Below, piece after piece: positions 1 to 11,494 of a stretch of DNA of 64,000 nucleotides (within the stretch, counting starts at the first letter, position 1; each line of letters starts with the position of its first letter). Position numbers and translations under genes: made by a program. The notes below the pieces were generated by a model, which saw only the letters and a program-made list of their open reading frames with translations, ran no database searches and was not told the DNA's origin. This DNA comes from Geodermatophilus arenarius (GTDB taxonomy: Bacteria; Actinomycetota; Actinomycetes; Mycobacteriales; Geodermatophilaceae): assembly GCF_042654585.1 (NCBI RefSeq), contig NZ_JBHSGR010000002.1, positions 62,001 to 126,000 on the forward strand, read 5' to 3'.

Positions 1-705
1 CCAGGCGTCGACCAGCATGTGCTTCACCGCCTGGTAGGAGCCGATGACCCGGCCGAACGCCTCGCGCTGGCGGGCGTACTCCACGGCCATCAGCACCGCG
101 CGGTCGGCGGCGCCGAGGTCCTCGGCGGCCAGGACCACCGCGCCCACCTGGCGGGCCCGCGCCCACAGCTGCCCGGCGTCCTCGGCGAGCACCCGGTGGG
201 AGGTCATCCGCACCGAGGCGAGCCCGCGGGTGGCGTCCATCGGCCGGCCGGGGGTCACCTCGCCCTCGCCGGCGACGAGCGCGCCGTCGTCGAGGCCGAG
301 GAACAGCGTGGCGTCGGCGGCGTCCAGCGACGGCGCGGAGCCGGTGACCGGCCCGTCGAGGACGGCGAGAGCGGCCGACCCGTCGGCCAGCTGCGCGGCG
401 AGGTCGGGCGCGGACTCCAGCAGCACCGCGGCGCGCGCGGCGGTGACCAGGGAGGGCCCGGCCAGCACGGCGCCGGCCTGCTCGGCGACGACGGCGAGGT
501 CGAGCACGCTGCCGCCGGCGCCGCCCGCGGACTCCGGCACCGTGATGCCGAGGAAGCCGATGTCGGCCAGTGCCTTGCGTCCCGGGCCCGGGACGCCGGC
601 GCCCTCGAGCGCCGCGCGGGCGGCGGCCGGGGTGACCGAGCCGGTGAAGAACTCGCGCGCGCCGGCGGCGGCCGCGCGCTGGTCGTCGGACAGGTCGAAG
701 TTCAC
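1..705 (-). CDS. acyl-CoA dehydrogenase family protein (partial, 3' end outside window)
   Basis: The first 235 codons are visible; the gene runs off the window edge. It is an FAD-dependent acyl-CoA dehydrogenase subunit. The N-terminal helical region is followed near the window edge by RQREAFGRVIGSYQAVKHM (about residues 213-231), the family's FAD-contacting segment with its Arg and Phe. The start is GTG at 705, which shares GTGA with the stop of the upstream dehydrogenase, so the two are translationally coupled. A GGAGGT element lies just upstream. Tandem dehydrogenase genes like this often encode alpha2beta2 heterotetramers in actinobacterial sterol or side-chain degradation (known for ChsE/FadE pairs); that pairing here is inference. 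The substrate cannot be read from the sequence. Confidence 0.85.
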   Translation of the reverse strand, partial: MNFDLSDDQRAAAAGAREFFTGSVTPAAARAALEGAGVPGPGRKALADIGFLGITVPESAGGAGGSVLDLAVVAEQAGAVLAGPSLVTAARAAVLLESAPDLAAQLADGSAALAVLDGPVTGSAPSLDAADATLFLGLDDGALVAGEGEVTPGRPMDATRGLASVRMTSHRVLAEDAGQLWARARQVGAVVLAAEDLGAADRAVLMAVEYARQREAFGRVIGSYQAVKHMLVDAW

Positions 706-1919
706 CGGGCACCTCCGGAGAACGGCGCGGTCTTGTCGGTGCGGGGTTCCGGCGGCAGGCCGAGCACCCGCTCGCCGAGGATGTTCCGCAGCACCTGGTC
801 GGTGCCGCCGGCGATCGCGATGCCGGGCACGTAGGCCTGCGCGCGCTGCCAGGTGTCGTCGCCGTCGGCGGTGGCGCCGTACACGGCGTCGTCGCCGAGC
901 AGCCGGACGCCGGCGTCGGCGACCAGCCGGGCCGCGGCGGTGCCGCCGAGCTTGCCGGCGCTGGCCTCCGGGCCGGGCACGCCGCCCTGGGACAGCGTGG
1001 TGAACCGCCGGTAGCCGGTGTAGCGGGCGGCCAGCGAGGCGACCAGCGCCCGCCCGACCGCCTGCCGGGCCAGCGCCTGCCGCTCCGGGTCGAGCGCGGG
1101 CAGCCGGGCGCGGGCGTGCGCGGCCAGCGACTCCGGCGCCGGGCCGATGTCGCTGCCGGCGCCGCCGATCGCGACCCGCTCGTTCATCAGCGTGGTGAGC
1201 GCGACCCGCCAGCCCTCGCCGGGCTCGCCGAGCCGCTCGGCGTCGGGGATGCGGACGTCGTCGAAGAAGACCTCGTTGAAGTCCGCGCCGCCGCTCATCT
1301 GGCGCAGCGGCCGGACGGTGACGCCCGGCGCGTGCATGTCGACGACGAACATCGTCAGCCCGGCGTGCTTGGGCCGGGCCGGGTCGGTGCGGGTGAGCAG
1401 GATGCCGTGGTCGGCGACGTGCGCGAGCGTCGTCCAGACCTTCTGGCCGTTGACGACCCAGTCCTCGCCGTCGCGGACGGCCGAGGTGCGCAGCGCGGCG
1501 AGGTCCGAGCCGGAGCCGGGCTCGCTGAACAGCTGGCACCAGACGTCGTCGGCGCGCAGCAGCCGGGCCAGGTAGCGGGAGCGCTGGTCGTCGCTGCCGT
1601 GCGCGATGACCGTGGGCCCGCACATGCCGATGCCGATGTGGTTGATCAGCGTGGGCACCCGGGCGCGGGCCAGCTCCTGGGCCACGATCGCCTGCTGCAC
1701 CAGCGTGCCGCCCTGCCCGCCGTACTCCCGCGGCCACGTGACGCCGACCAGCCCCGCCTCGGCCAGCACCCGCTGGGTGGCCCGCAGCTCCGCCTCGCGG
1801 GAGCGCGCGTCGACCGGCTCCCCCGGTGAGACGTGCAGCAGCTCGGACGCGTGCTCGTCGAGCACGGTGCGGACGTGCGCCCGGTAGGACGCCTCCTCGG
1901 GGGTGTCGTCGAAGTCCAC
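702..1919 (-). CDS. acyl-CoA dehydrogenase (FadE-type, 405 aa)
   Basis: A full-length acyl-CoA dehydrogenase, which forms the alpha-beta double bond in an acyl-CoA with FAD as cofactor. It has the N-terminal helical domain, the middle beta domain with QLFSEPGSGSDLAALRT and NGQKVWTT (about residues 134-165), and the C-terminal helical domain ending in GGTDQVLRNILGERVLGLP. At the position where many family members carry the catalytic Glu (EGT), this protein has GGT. The catalytic base must therefore lie elsewhere or in the partner subunit encoded just downstream. GTG start at 1919, preceded by AGGAGGT at good spacing. Divergent from a TetR gene, the likely regulator. Confidence 0.9.
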   Translation of the reverse strand: MDFDDTPEEASYRAHVRTVLDEHASELLHVSPGEPVDARSREAELRATQRVLAEAGLVGVTWPREYGGQGGTLVQQAIVAQELARARVPTLINHIGIGMCGPTVIAHGSDDQRSRYLARLLRADDVWCQLFSEPGSGSDLAALRTSAVRDGEDWVVNGQKVWTTLAHVADHGILLTRTDPARPKHAGLTMFVVDMHAPGVTVRPLRQMSGGADFNEVFFDDVRIPDAERLGEPGEGWRVALTTLMNERVAIGGAGSDIGPAPESLAAHARARLPALDPERQALARQAVGRALVASLAARYTGYRRFTTLSQGGVPGPEASAGKLGGTAAARLVADAGVRLLGDDAVYGATADGDDTWQRAQAYVPGIAIAGGTDQVLRNILGERVLGLPPEPRTDKTAPFSGGAR

Positions 1920-1966
1920 CCGGTACCTCCTCGTCGTCGAGCAGTACGCGCCGCAGCGTGACAGCG

Positions 1967-1991
1967 GTCACCCTCGACGGTCAACGGTGAC
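1967..1991. promoter_or_regulatory. inverted repeat in the dehydrogenase/TetR divergent gap, possible operator
   Basis: GTCACC (1967-1972) and GGTGAC (1986-1991) form a perfect six-base inverted repeat with a 13-base spacer. It lies in the 108-base gap between the dehydrogenase pair and the divergent TetR gene. Flanking ACAG and CTGT extend the symmetry imperfectly. A local autoregulatory operator is the simplest reading, but the arms are short and chance is possible. Confidence 0.35.
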
Positions 1992-2027
1992 TGTTCAGCG
2001 GCCCGCCGGGGCCCTAGCCTGCGGCGG

Positions 2028-2672
2028 GTGAGCGCCGACCCCCTCCCGGACGACGGCCCGCGCAGCCGGTCGACCCGCACGGCCGACAGCCGGGCGCTGA
2101 TCCTCGACGCCGCCGTCGCCTGCCTGGTCGAGTCCGGGTACGCCGGCGCGTCCACACTGGCCGTGCAGGCCCGGGCCGGGGTGTCCCGCGGCCGGCTGCT
2201 GCACCACTTCCCGTCCCGCGCCGAGCTGCTGGTCGCCGCCGCCGGGCACCTGTCGAGCACCCTGCTGGCCGGGGTGGAGGAGCGCGCGGCGGCGGTCATG
2301 GCCGACGAGCCGGCCGGGCCGGAGCGGATCGACCGGGCGATCGACCTCATGTGGGCGACGTTCCAGGAGCCGCCGTTCTGGGCGGCGATGGAGCTGTGGG
2401 TGGCCGCCCGCACCGACCCGCAGCTGCGGGCGGCGCTGCGGGTCGAGGAGCGCCGGCTGCGCGCGGCGATCCGCCGGGTCGCCGACGGGATCTGGGGCCC
2501 GCGGATCGCCTCGGCCCCCCGCTACGCCGAGGTGTGCGAGCTGCTGTTCACCAGCATGCGCGGGGTGGCCTGCGTGTACGCCTTCGAGGAGCGGCCCGCC
2601 GCCACCGACCCGCACCTCCCGCTCTGGAAGGGGCTCGCCGCGCGGATGCTGACGCCGTCCGCGGAGGGCTGA
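2028..2672 (+). CDS. TetR/AcrR family transcriptional regulator (214 aa)
   Basis: The N-terminal TetR helix-turn-helix spans about residues 20-70, with RALILDAAVACLVESGYAG, then the recognition region VSRGRLLHHFPSRAELL. The ligand-binding C-terminal half is not recognisable to a subfamily. GTG start at 2028. The gene is transcribed away from two acyl-CoA dehydrogenase genes and towards a methyltransferase and two acyl-CoA ligases. It probably represses these catabolic genes and itself and responds to an acyl-CoA; this is inference from context and from FadR/KstR-like relatives. Confidence 0.9.
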   Translation: MSADPLPDDGPRSRSTRTADSRALILDAAVACLVESGYAGASTLAVQARAGVSRGRLLHHFPSRAELLVAAAGHLSSTLLAGVEERAAAVMADEPAGPERIDRAIDLMWATFQEPPFWAAMELWVAARTDPQLRAALRVEERRLRAAIRRVADGIWGPRIASAPRYAEVCELLFTSMRGVACVYAFEERPAATDPHLPLWKGLAARMLTPSAEG

Positions 2673-2706
2673 CGGCACGGCCGCCGCCGGGCCACCATGC
2701 GGGTGC

Positions 2707-3543
2707 ATGACGAGCGGCACCCGCGACGGTCCCGGCACCGGCTACGTCCTCGGCGACACCGACCCCGAGCTGGCCCGGCTGGACGTGCTCGCCCGCCTCT
2801 ACGGCCCGGCGACCGCCGCCTGGCTGGACAGCGCGGGCCTGGCGCCGGGCGCGTCGGTGGTCGACCTCGGCTGCGGCCCCGGCGCGGCCGCGCTGGCCGC
2901 CGCGGAGCGGGTCGGACCCACGGGCCGGGTGGTCGGCGTCGACGCCTCGGACCGCCACCTGGCGGTGGCCCGGCGGCGGGCGGCGGAGGCGGGGCACGCC
3001 CACGTCGAGTTCGTGCGGGCCGACGTCACCACGTGGTCCCCGGCCGGCCCCGTGGACGCCGTCCTCGGGCGGCTGGTGCTGCTGCACCTGCCCGATCCGG
3101 TCGCGCTGGTCGCCCGCTCGGCCGCGCTGGTGCGCCCCGGCGGGGTGGTCGCCTTCCAGGACGTCGTCCTCACCAGCCGGGCCGCGCACCCGCCGCTGCC
3201 GCTGCTGACCGCCTACGACCGGTGGCTGCGCACCGCGCTCGGCCGGCTCGGCGTCCCCCTCGACGCGGGCCTCCGGCTGACCGGCGTCTTCCGCGCCGCG
3301 GGGCTGCCCGACCCCGTGCTCACGTCCGCCCAGCCGCTGGAGCGGGGCGGCGACGCGGCCGGGTGGGCGGTCGTGGCGGGCGACGTCACCAGCCTGCTGC
3401 CGGCCTTCGAGCGCACCGGCACGGCCACCGCCGCGGAGATCGGACCGGAGGACTTCGAGCGGCGGCTGCGCGCCGAGGCCGCCGCCGCGGACGCCGTCCT
3501 GGTCAACCCGATGCTGGTCGGCGCGGTCGCCCGGGTGCCCTGA
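2707..3543 (+). CDS. class I SAM-dependent methyltransferase (278 aa)
   Basis: The Rossmann-type methyltransferase core is clear. SAM-binding motif I VVDLGCGPGAAALAAAERVG is at about residues 51-70, the acidic residue after strand 2 is in VVGVDAS, and motif II/III-like RADVTTW and LVRPGGVVAFQDV follow. The acceptor cannot be predicted; the nearest general family is UbiE/Methyltransf_11-like. It lies 34 bases after the TetR gene and before an acyl-CoA ligase, all on the plus strand, so a common transcript is possible. Confidence 0.85.
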   Translation: MTSGTRDGPGTGYVLGDTDPELARLDVLARLYGPATAAWLDSAGLAPGASVVDLGCGPGAAALAAAERVGPTGRVVGVDASDRHLAVARRRAAEAGHAHVEFVRADVTTWSPAGPVDAVLGRLVLLHLPDPVALVARSAALVRPGGVVAFQDVVLTSRAAHPPLPLLTAYDRWLRTALGRLGVPLDAGLRLTGVFRAAGLPDPVLTSAQPLERGGDAAGWAVVAGDVTSLLPAFERTGTATAAEIGPEDFERRLRAEAAAADAVLVNPMLVGAVARVP

Positions 3544-3620
3544 CGGTCAGGGTTGACCGCCTCCCCGCCGCCCCGACAGCATGACGCGGGTCACACCCGG
3601 TGGCGGCGCAGGAGGAACCC

Positions 3621-5189
<1,569 letters not shown>

Positions 5190-5193
5190 CTCC

Positions 5194-5232
5194 GCGCTGT
5201 GCGGTCAGCACATCCGCGGGTGTGCACAGCGC
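5194..5232. repeat. nested inverted repeat between two acyl-CoA ligase genes
   Basis: The outer arms GCGCTGTGC (5194-5202) and GCACAGCGC (5224-5232) are perfect. Inside and overlapping them is a second near-perfect palindrome, GCACATCCGCGGGTGTGC (5208-5225), with one mismatched pair. The element can fold in two alternative ways. It lies just after the stop of the first ligase and upstream of the second. It could be a terminator, an operator or a dispersed intergenic repeat. A similar two-layer element lies at 57512-57551. Confidence 0.6.
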
Positions 5233-5296
5233 TGCGTGACAGCGGGTGTGAGCTGTACCACGCTGACGGAGCCCTGTTCCGGACGGAAGGACACGC

Positions 5297-7054
<1,758 letters not shown>

Positions 7055-7061
7055 CCCGATC

Positions 7062-7099
7062 GGGGCGGTGCGCGCCGGCATCCCGGTGCGCACCGCCCC
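7062..7099 (+). terminator. hairpin terminator after the acyl-CoA ligase
   Basis: Twelve-base perfect arms, GGGGCGGTGCGC and GCGCACCGCCCC, flank a 14-base loop just after the stop at 7054. There is no T-tract, as is common for high-GC actinobacteria. It lies before the K+ channel gene. Confidence 0.6.
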
Positions 7100-7120
7100 C
7101 GCTCGCTATCGTCGCCGGAC

Positions 7121-8176
7121 GTGATGGGCGGACACGGGCCGGGCGACGACCCGCACACCGGGGTGCAGATCGCGCACGTCGAGCAGTCCCCCGTGCGCCA
7201 GGTGTGGCAGCGGGTCGTCCTGGCGGCGTTCTTCCTCGCGCTGACCGTGTTCATCGTCTGGCTGGACCGCGACTCCTACCGCGACGGCGACGAGGTCGGC
7301 ATCTCGCTGCTCGACGCCGTCTACTACTCCACGGTCACGCTCTCGACCACGGGCTACGGCGACATCACGCCGATCACCGAGGGCGCGCGGCTGGTGAACA
7401 TCCTGTTCATCACGCCGCTGCGCGTCATGTTCCTGATCGTCCTCATCGGCACCACGCTCGAGGCGCTCACCGCGCGCTCGCGCGAGGAGTTCCGGATCCG
7501 ACGCTGGAGGTCCCGCGTGCGTCAGCACGTCATCGTGTGCGGCTACGGCACCAAGGGCCGCAGCGCCGTCCGCTCGCTGCGGGCCACCGGCACTCCGCTG
7601 GAGAACATCGTCATCGTCGACGGCGACCAGCGGGCCATCGACGAGGCCAACTCGATCGGCCTCACCGGCATCGTCGGCGACGCCGGGCGCACCGACGTGC
7701 TGCGCCGCGCGCACGTCGAGCGGGCCCGTGCGGTGATCGTGGCGGCCAACCGGGACGACGCCTCGGTGCTGATCACCCTCACCGTCCGGCAGCTCAACCC
7801 GAGCGTGCCGATTACCACCTCCGTGCGCGAGGAGGAGAACGCGCAGCTGCTGCGCCAGTCCGGCGCCGACACCGTCATCACCACCTCGGCGACGTCGGGC
7901 CGGCTGCTGGGCCTGTCCACCGACAGCCCGCGGGTCGTGTCCGTCGTCGAGGACCTGCTCACCGGCGGGCAGGGGCTGGACCTCTCCCAGCGCACGGTGA
8001 CCTCCGGCGAGGTCGGCCTGGGCCCGCGCGACCTGCGCGACATCGTGCTGTCGGTGACCCGCGGCGGGCGCACGCTGCGCTTCGACGACCCGCTGATCGG
8101 CACGCTGCAGAGCGAGGACGTGCTCGTCGTCGTCCGCTCGCACGGCCCCGACGGTCAGGTGTTCGCGCGGACGTAG
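7121..8176 (+). CDS. potassium channel with TrkA-N (RCK) domain (351 aa)
   Basis: A two-transmembrane K+ channel subunit fused to a cytoplasmic RCK domain. The first membrane helix is at about residues 31-48, the pore helix and filter TTGYGD at 76-81, and the second helix at 90-116. The RCK Rossmann motif HVIVCGYGTKGRSA (about 136-149) and an acidic strand end follow, then a TrkA-C-like region to residue 350. It should form tetrameric K+-selective channels gated by nucleotide or ion binding to RCK (family knowledge). GTG at 7121 is followed directly by ATG at 7124, so either could start. The last 22 bases overlap the end of the convergent cyclase gene. Confidence 0.9.
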   Translation: MMGGHGPGDDPHTGVQIAHVEQSPVRQVWQRVVLAAFFLALTVFIVWLDRDSYRDGDEVGISLLDAVYYSTVTLSTTGYGDITPITEGARLVNILFITPLRVMFLIVLIGTTLEALTARSREEFRIRRWRSRVRQHVIVCGYGTKGRSAVRSLRATGTPLENIVIVDGDQRAIDEANSIGLTGIVGDAGRTDVLRRAHVERARAVIVAANRDDASVLITLTVRQLNPSVPITTSVREEENAQLLRQSGADTVITTSATSGRLLGLSTDSPRVVSVVEDLLTGGQGLDLSQRTVTSGEVGLGPRDLRDIVLSVTRGGRTLRFDDPLIGTLQSEDVLVVVRSHGPDGQVFART

Positions 8177-9675
8177 GTGCGGGTCGGCTCGCCGCGGCCG
8201 CGCAGCTCCACCTCCGCGTCGGGCACCCAGTGGGCGGCCTCGCCGCCGCCGGCGGCCCGGACCGCGGCCTCGCTGGCCACCGCCCGCCCCGGCCGGTCCT
8301 TGGCCAGCTCGGTGAGCCGGGCGGCCTCGTTCACCGGGTCGCCGATGACGGTGTACTCCAGCCGGCTGGCGGTGCCCACCTGCCCGGCCCACGCCGGCCC
8401 GCAGGCCACGCCGACGCCGACGTCGACCTCCCCGGCGCGCGCGACGTCGTCGCAGATCCGGCGGGCGGCGCGCAGCGCGGCGCCGGAGGCGTCGGGGTGC
8501 CCGGTGGGCGCGCCGAAGACGCACAGCGCGGCGTCGCCCTCGAACTTGTCCACCAGCCCGCCCTCGGCCTCGACCGCGTCGACGACGACGGCGAAGAACC
8601 GGTTGAGCAGGCCGACCATCCCCTCCGGGCCGGTGCGCCGCACCAGCGCGGTCGACCCGACGACGTCGACGAACAGCGCCGCCACCGGCCGCAGCTCCCC
8701 GCCCAGCGAGGCGCCCTCGGCCAGCGCCCGCGCGGCGACCGTCGTCCCGACGTGCCGGCCGAACAGGTCGCGCAGCCGCTCCCGCTCGGCGAGGCCGGCG
8801 GCCATCGTGTTGACGCCCTCCTGCAGCAGGCCGATCTCGCCGGCGTCGTCGACGGTGACGCTCGCGGTGTAGTCCCCGGCGCCGACCCGCTGCACCACCT
8901 GCCGCAGGTCGCGCAGCGGCTGCCCGACCGCGCGGGCGGTGAGCAGGGTGGCCAGCCCGCCGACCAGCACGGCGACGACGGCGAGGAAGACGACGGCGGT
9001 GCGGCCGGGCCCGCCGGGGTTGCTCGGGTCGGCGAACAGCAGCACCACGCCGAGCAGCGGGACCGCGCTGGTCAGCCCCCAGGTGAGCAGCAGGCGCGGG
9101 CGGACGCCGAGGGCGAGCCGGCCGGCGGGCGGGTGCGCGGCCAGCGCGCGGGTGGTCAGCGCGCGGGCGGCGCGGGCGACGAGCAGGTACACCACACCGG
9201 CGGTGACGGCGCCGCCGAGCAGCGCGACGACGCCGACCCGCAGGCCGACCAGCGGGTCGGGGAAGGTGACCGCCGCGACGGCGCCGGCGAGGACCGCCCC
9301 CGCCAGCCACACGACGGCGGCGATGAGCGCGGCGTCCACCGGCAGCCGCAGCGCGCGGGCGGCCTCGGCCGGGGTGGGGTCGCGGCCGGCGAGCAGCCAG
9401 GCGGTGGTGGCCCGCTGCCGGCGCAGTCCGGCGAGGGTGGCCACGGGCAGCGCGACGAGCAGGTAGGCCAGCGCGGCGAGCAGGGTGGGACCGCGGCCGG
9501 CGTCGTCCCCGTCGTCGGAGACGCCGAGCAGCAGCAGGGTGACGGTGCCGACGCCGACCAGGTCGGCGACGACGACCAGCGCGACGATGAGCGGGACGGC
9601 GATCCGGCCGCTCGGGGCCCAGGCCAGCACGTCCTCGGCGCGGCGGGCGGCCGTGCGGGCGCTGTCCGGGATCAC
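8155..9675 (-). CDS. membrane-bound class III adenylate cyclase with HAMP domain (506 aa)
   Basis: Six predicted membrane helices within residues 25-250 are followed by a HAMP linker (about 240-295) and a class III cyclase domain (about 325-500). Metal-binding Asp are in FVDVVGS (D337) and KFEGDA (D381). The purine-specifying Lys is K377 with D446, and the transition-state Asn and Arg are N449 and R453 in VIGDPVNEAARL. The catalytic set is complete and of the ATP-specific type, so cAMP is the expected product. The layout matches the mycobacterial Rv1318c-Rv1320c group. Convergent with the K+ channel gene and overlapping its end. Confidence 0.9.
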   Translation of the reverse strand: MIPDSARTAARRAEDVLAWAPSGRIAVPLIVALVVVADLVGVGTVTLLLLGVSDDGDDAGRGPTLLAALAYLLVALPVATLAGLRRQRATTAWLLAGRDPTPAEAARALRLPVDAALIAAVVWLAGAVLAGAVAAVTFPDPLVGLRVGVVALLGGAVTAGVVYLLVARAARALTTRALAAHPPAGRLALGVRPRLLLTWGLTSAVPLLGVVLLFADPSNPGGPGRTAVVFLAVVAVLVGGLATLLTARAVGQPLRDLRQVVQRVGAGDYTASVTVDDAGEIGLLQEGVNTMAAGLAERERLRDLFGRHVGTTVAARALAEGASLGGELRPVAALFVDVVGSTALVRRTGPEGMVGLLNRFFAVVVDAVEAEGGLVDKFEGDAALCVFGAPTGHPDASGAALRAARRICDDVARAGEVDVGVGVACGPAWAGQVGTASRLEYTVIGDPVNEAARLTELAKDRPGRAVASEAAVRAAGGGEAAHWVPDAEVELRGRGEPTRTYVRANT

Positions 9676-9711
9676 GGGAGGCTCAACGACCCCGGCGGGG
9701 CCGGGACACGG

Positions 9712-9942
9712 TCAGGCCGGCAGGGCGGCGAGTTCCTCGGCCAGCCGGGCGTCGGACAGCACGAGGTCGGTGGCGGTGGTGTGCCAGCCGGCCACCAGCA
9801 ACAGCGGCCAGGGGCGCTCGTCGTCGGCCGAGGCGGTGGCCGCGACCAGGCCGGCCTGCGCCACGGCGCGGCACGCGATCGGGTTCACGTCCCGGTCTTC
9901 GGCACCGGCGCAGGCCGTGTGCAGCCGGGCGGCGGACCTCAC
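9712..9942 (-). CDS. hypothetical protein (about 76 aa)
   Basis: An open frame in the minus-strand space between the cyclase and the SnoaL-like gene. With the GTG at 9942 it reads MRSAARLHTACAGAEDRD and ends AEELAALPA. I do not recognise it. No strong ribosome site is visible, and high GC favours chance frames, so it may not be a gene. The remaining bases (9676-9711 and 9943-9983) hold nothing I can identify. Confidence 0.35.
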   Translation of the reverse strand: MRSAARLHTACAGAEDRDVNPIACRAVAQAGLVAATASADDERPWPLLLVAGWHTTATDLVLSDARLAEELAALPA

Positions 9943-9983
9943 CCCGGGGGATGAGACCGGGGGCCCGGCCCGGTCTGCCCCGC

Positions 9984-10361
9984 ATGGACTCCGACGAGCT
10001 GCAGGTCCGCCGGGTGCTGGAGGCGTGGGCACGGGCCGTGCGGCGCGCCGACGTCGACGCGGTCGTGGCCGTGCACACCGGCGACGTCGTGCTGTTCGAC
10101 GTCCCGCCGCCGATGGTGGTGACCGGGATCGACAGCTACCTGCGGCAGTGGCGGCTGTTCTGGGAGGCCCAGGGCGAGGGCCTGTTCGACGTCTCCGGGC
10201 TGACCGTGGTGGCCGGGGACGGCGTCGCGTTCGCGCACGGCCTGCTCCGGATCGGCGCGGCGGGCACCGAGGGCTTCGAGGTGCGGCTGACCGTGGGCCT
10301 GCGCCGGGTGGACGGGCGCTGGCTGGTCACCCACGAGCACCACTCGGTGCCCGCGGAATGA
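9984..10361 (+). CDS. SnoaL-like / nuclear transport factor 2-fold protein (125 aa)
   Basis: The sequence VRRVLEAWARAVRRADVDAVVAVHTGDVVLFDVPPP, then YLRQWRLFWE and the C-terminal VDGRWLVTHEHHS, is typical of ketosteroid-isomerase-like SnoaL_3/DUF4440 domains. These are small alpha+beta-barrel proteins that bind or isomerise small molecules. The ATG at 9984 gives the standard domain length. A GTG-led extension from 9951 would add residues outside the fold. The function is not predictable from sequence; it is a stand-alone gene that ends at a strong hairpin. Confidence 0.8.
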   Translation: MDSDELQVRRVLEAWARAVRRADVDAVVAVHTGDVVLFDVPPPMVVTGIDSYLRQWRLFWEAQGEGLFDVSGLTVVAGDGVAFAHGLLRIGAAGTEGFEVRLTVGLRRVDGRWLVTHEHHSVPAE

Positions 10362-10381
10362 CCGGGACACGCGGACACGCC

Positions 10382-10415
10382 CGCGGCCGCCCGGGGAGTG
10401 ACCCGGGCGGCCGCG
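10382..10415. terminator. bidirectional hairpin terminator
   Basis: Fourteen-base perfect arms (10382-10395 and 10402-10415; CGCGGCCGCCCGGG and its complement) surround a six-base loop. It lies between the convergent SnoaL-like gene (stop 10361) and the oxidoreductase (stop 10420). No T-tract. Confidence 0.75.
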
Positions 10416-10419
10416 CGGC

Positions 10420-11277
10420 TCAGGCGCGGGCGGCGCGGACGGCGTCGGCGAGCGGGGTCACCGGCCGGCCGAGCAGGGCGGCGAGGTCGGCGTCGCCGGT
10501 GTCGAGATCGCCGTTCGCGATGGAGGTGTCGATGGCGGCGACGAACCCGGCGGTGCCGGCGTCGAGGCCGGCGCCCTGCAGGGTCGCGACGAGCTCGTCG
10601 GCCGGGAGGTCGCGGTAGCGGACCGTCGTCCCGGTGGCCTCGGTGACGGCGGCGGCGAGCTCGGCGAGGGTCACGCCGGGTCCGCCGACCTCGAGGACGA
10701 CGGTGCCCTCCTCGTCGGCCAGCAGCGCGGCCGCGGCGGCGACGGCGTAGTCCGCGCGCGGGGCGATCGACACCCGGCCCTCCCCCGCGGCGCCGACGAT
10801 CTCGCCGGTGGCGAGGTACCGGTCGAGCTGCGCGGTGTAGTTCTCGAGGTACCAGCTGTTGCGCAGGACGGTCGCCGGGACGTCCGCCTTGAGCAGCACC
10901 TCCTCGGTCCCGCGGTGCTCGGGGGCGAGCGGGTTGGCCGAGGTGTCGGCGTGCGCGATCGACGTGTAGACGATCCGCTGCACCCCGGCGGCCACCGCCG
11001 CCTCGACGACGGCCTGGTGCTGGGCGACCCGCTGCCCCGGCTCGCTGCCGGAGACCAGCAGCAGCCGGTCGACGCCGGCCAGGGCCGCGGGTAGGGTGTC
11101 CGGCCGCGAGTAGTCGCCGTGGCGGACCTGCACGCCGCGGCCGGCCAGCTCGGCGGCGGCCTCGGGACGGCGGACGACGGCGACGACGTCGGACGCCGGG
11201 ACGCCGCGGTCGAGCAGCTCGTCGACGGCGCGGCGGCCGAGGTGGCCGGTGGCTCCGGTGACGGCGTAGGTGGTCAT
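10420..11277 (-). CDS. NAD(P)H-binding oxidoreductase, NmrA/QorB-like (285 aa)
   Basis: An atypical short-chain dehydrogenase with N-terminal Rossmann motif VTGATGHLGRRAVDELL, VVRRPE after strand 2, the DYSRPDTLPAALAGVDRLLLVSG segment and NSWYLENY. These features and the 285-residue length match NmrA-like quinone oxidoreductases such as E. coli QorB (286 residues). They use NADPH to reduce quinones or act as redox sensors. I chose the ATG at 11277 because GAGGAG lies nine bases upstream; an upstream in-frame codon at 11325 is less likely. A small inverted repeat (11314-11329) precedes it. Confidence 0.85.
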   Translation of the reverse strand: MTTYAVTGATGHLGRRAVDELLDRGVPASDVVAVVRRPEAAAELAGRGVQVRHGDYSRPDTLPAALAGVDRLLLVSGSEPGQRVAQHQAVVEAAVAAGVQRIVYTSIAHADTSANPLAPEHRGTEEVLLKADVPATVLRNSWYLENYTAQLDRYLATGEIVGAAGEGRVSIAPRADYAVAAAAALLADEEGTVVLEVGGPGVTLAELAAAVTEATGTTVRYRDLPADELVATLQGAGLDAGTAGFVAAIDTSIANGDLDTGDADLAALLGRPVTPLADAVRAARA

Positions 11278-11313
11278 GCGGGCGCTCTCCTCGTGCAGGG
11301 GCCGATGTGCTTG

Positions 11314-11329
11314 CGGGTTCAACAACCCG
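11314..11329. promoter_or_regulatory. inverted repeat upstream of the QorB-like gene
   Basis: CGGGTT and AACCCG flank the loop CAAC about 37 bases upstream of the oxidoreductase start. A redox-responsive regulator site is conceivable, but no regulator gene is adjacent. The rest of the gap to 11494 holds only the ribosome site for the transporter. Confidence 0.3.
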
Positions 11330-11494
11330 GCACCCCGGTCGTGTCATCCCGCCCGGCGGCGCCGGTCCCGGATTGCGGCTCCGGCGGGGTGCACCGAGGC
11401 TGGGAGCGCGGGCCTGCGTGCTGACCGTGCGCGCACTCCTGCCCGCCGGGGACGCGGTCCCCCAGCAGTCGACCGAACGGAGGGTCGTCCGCGC

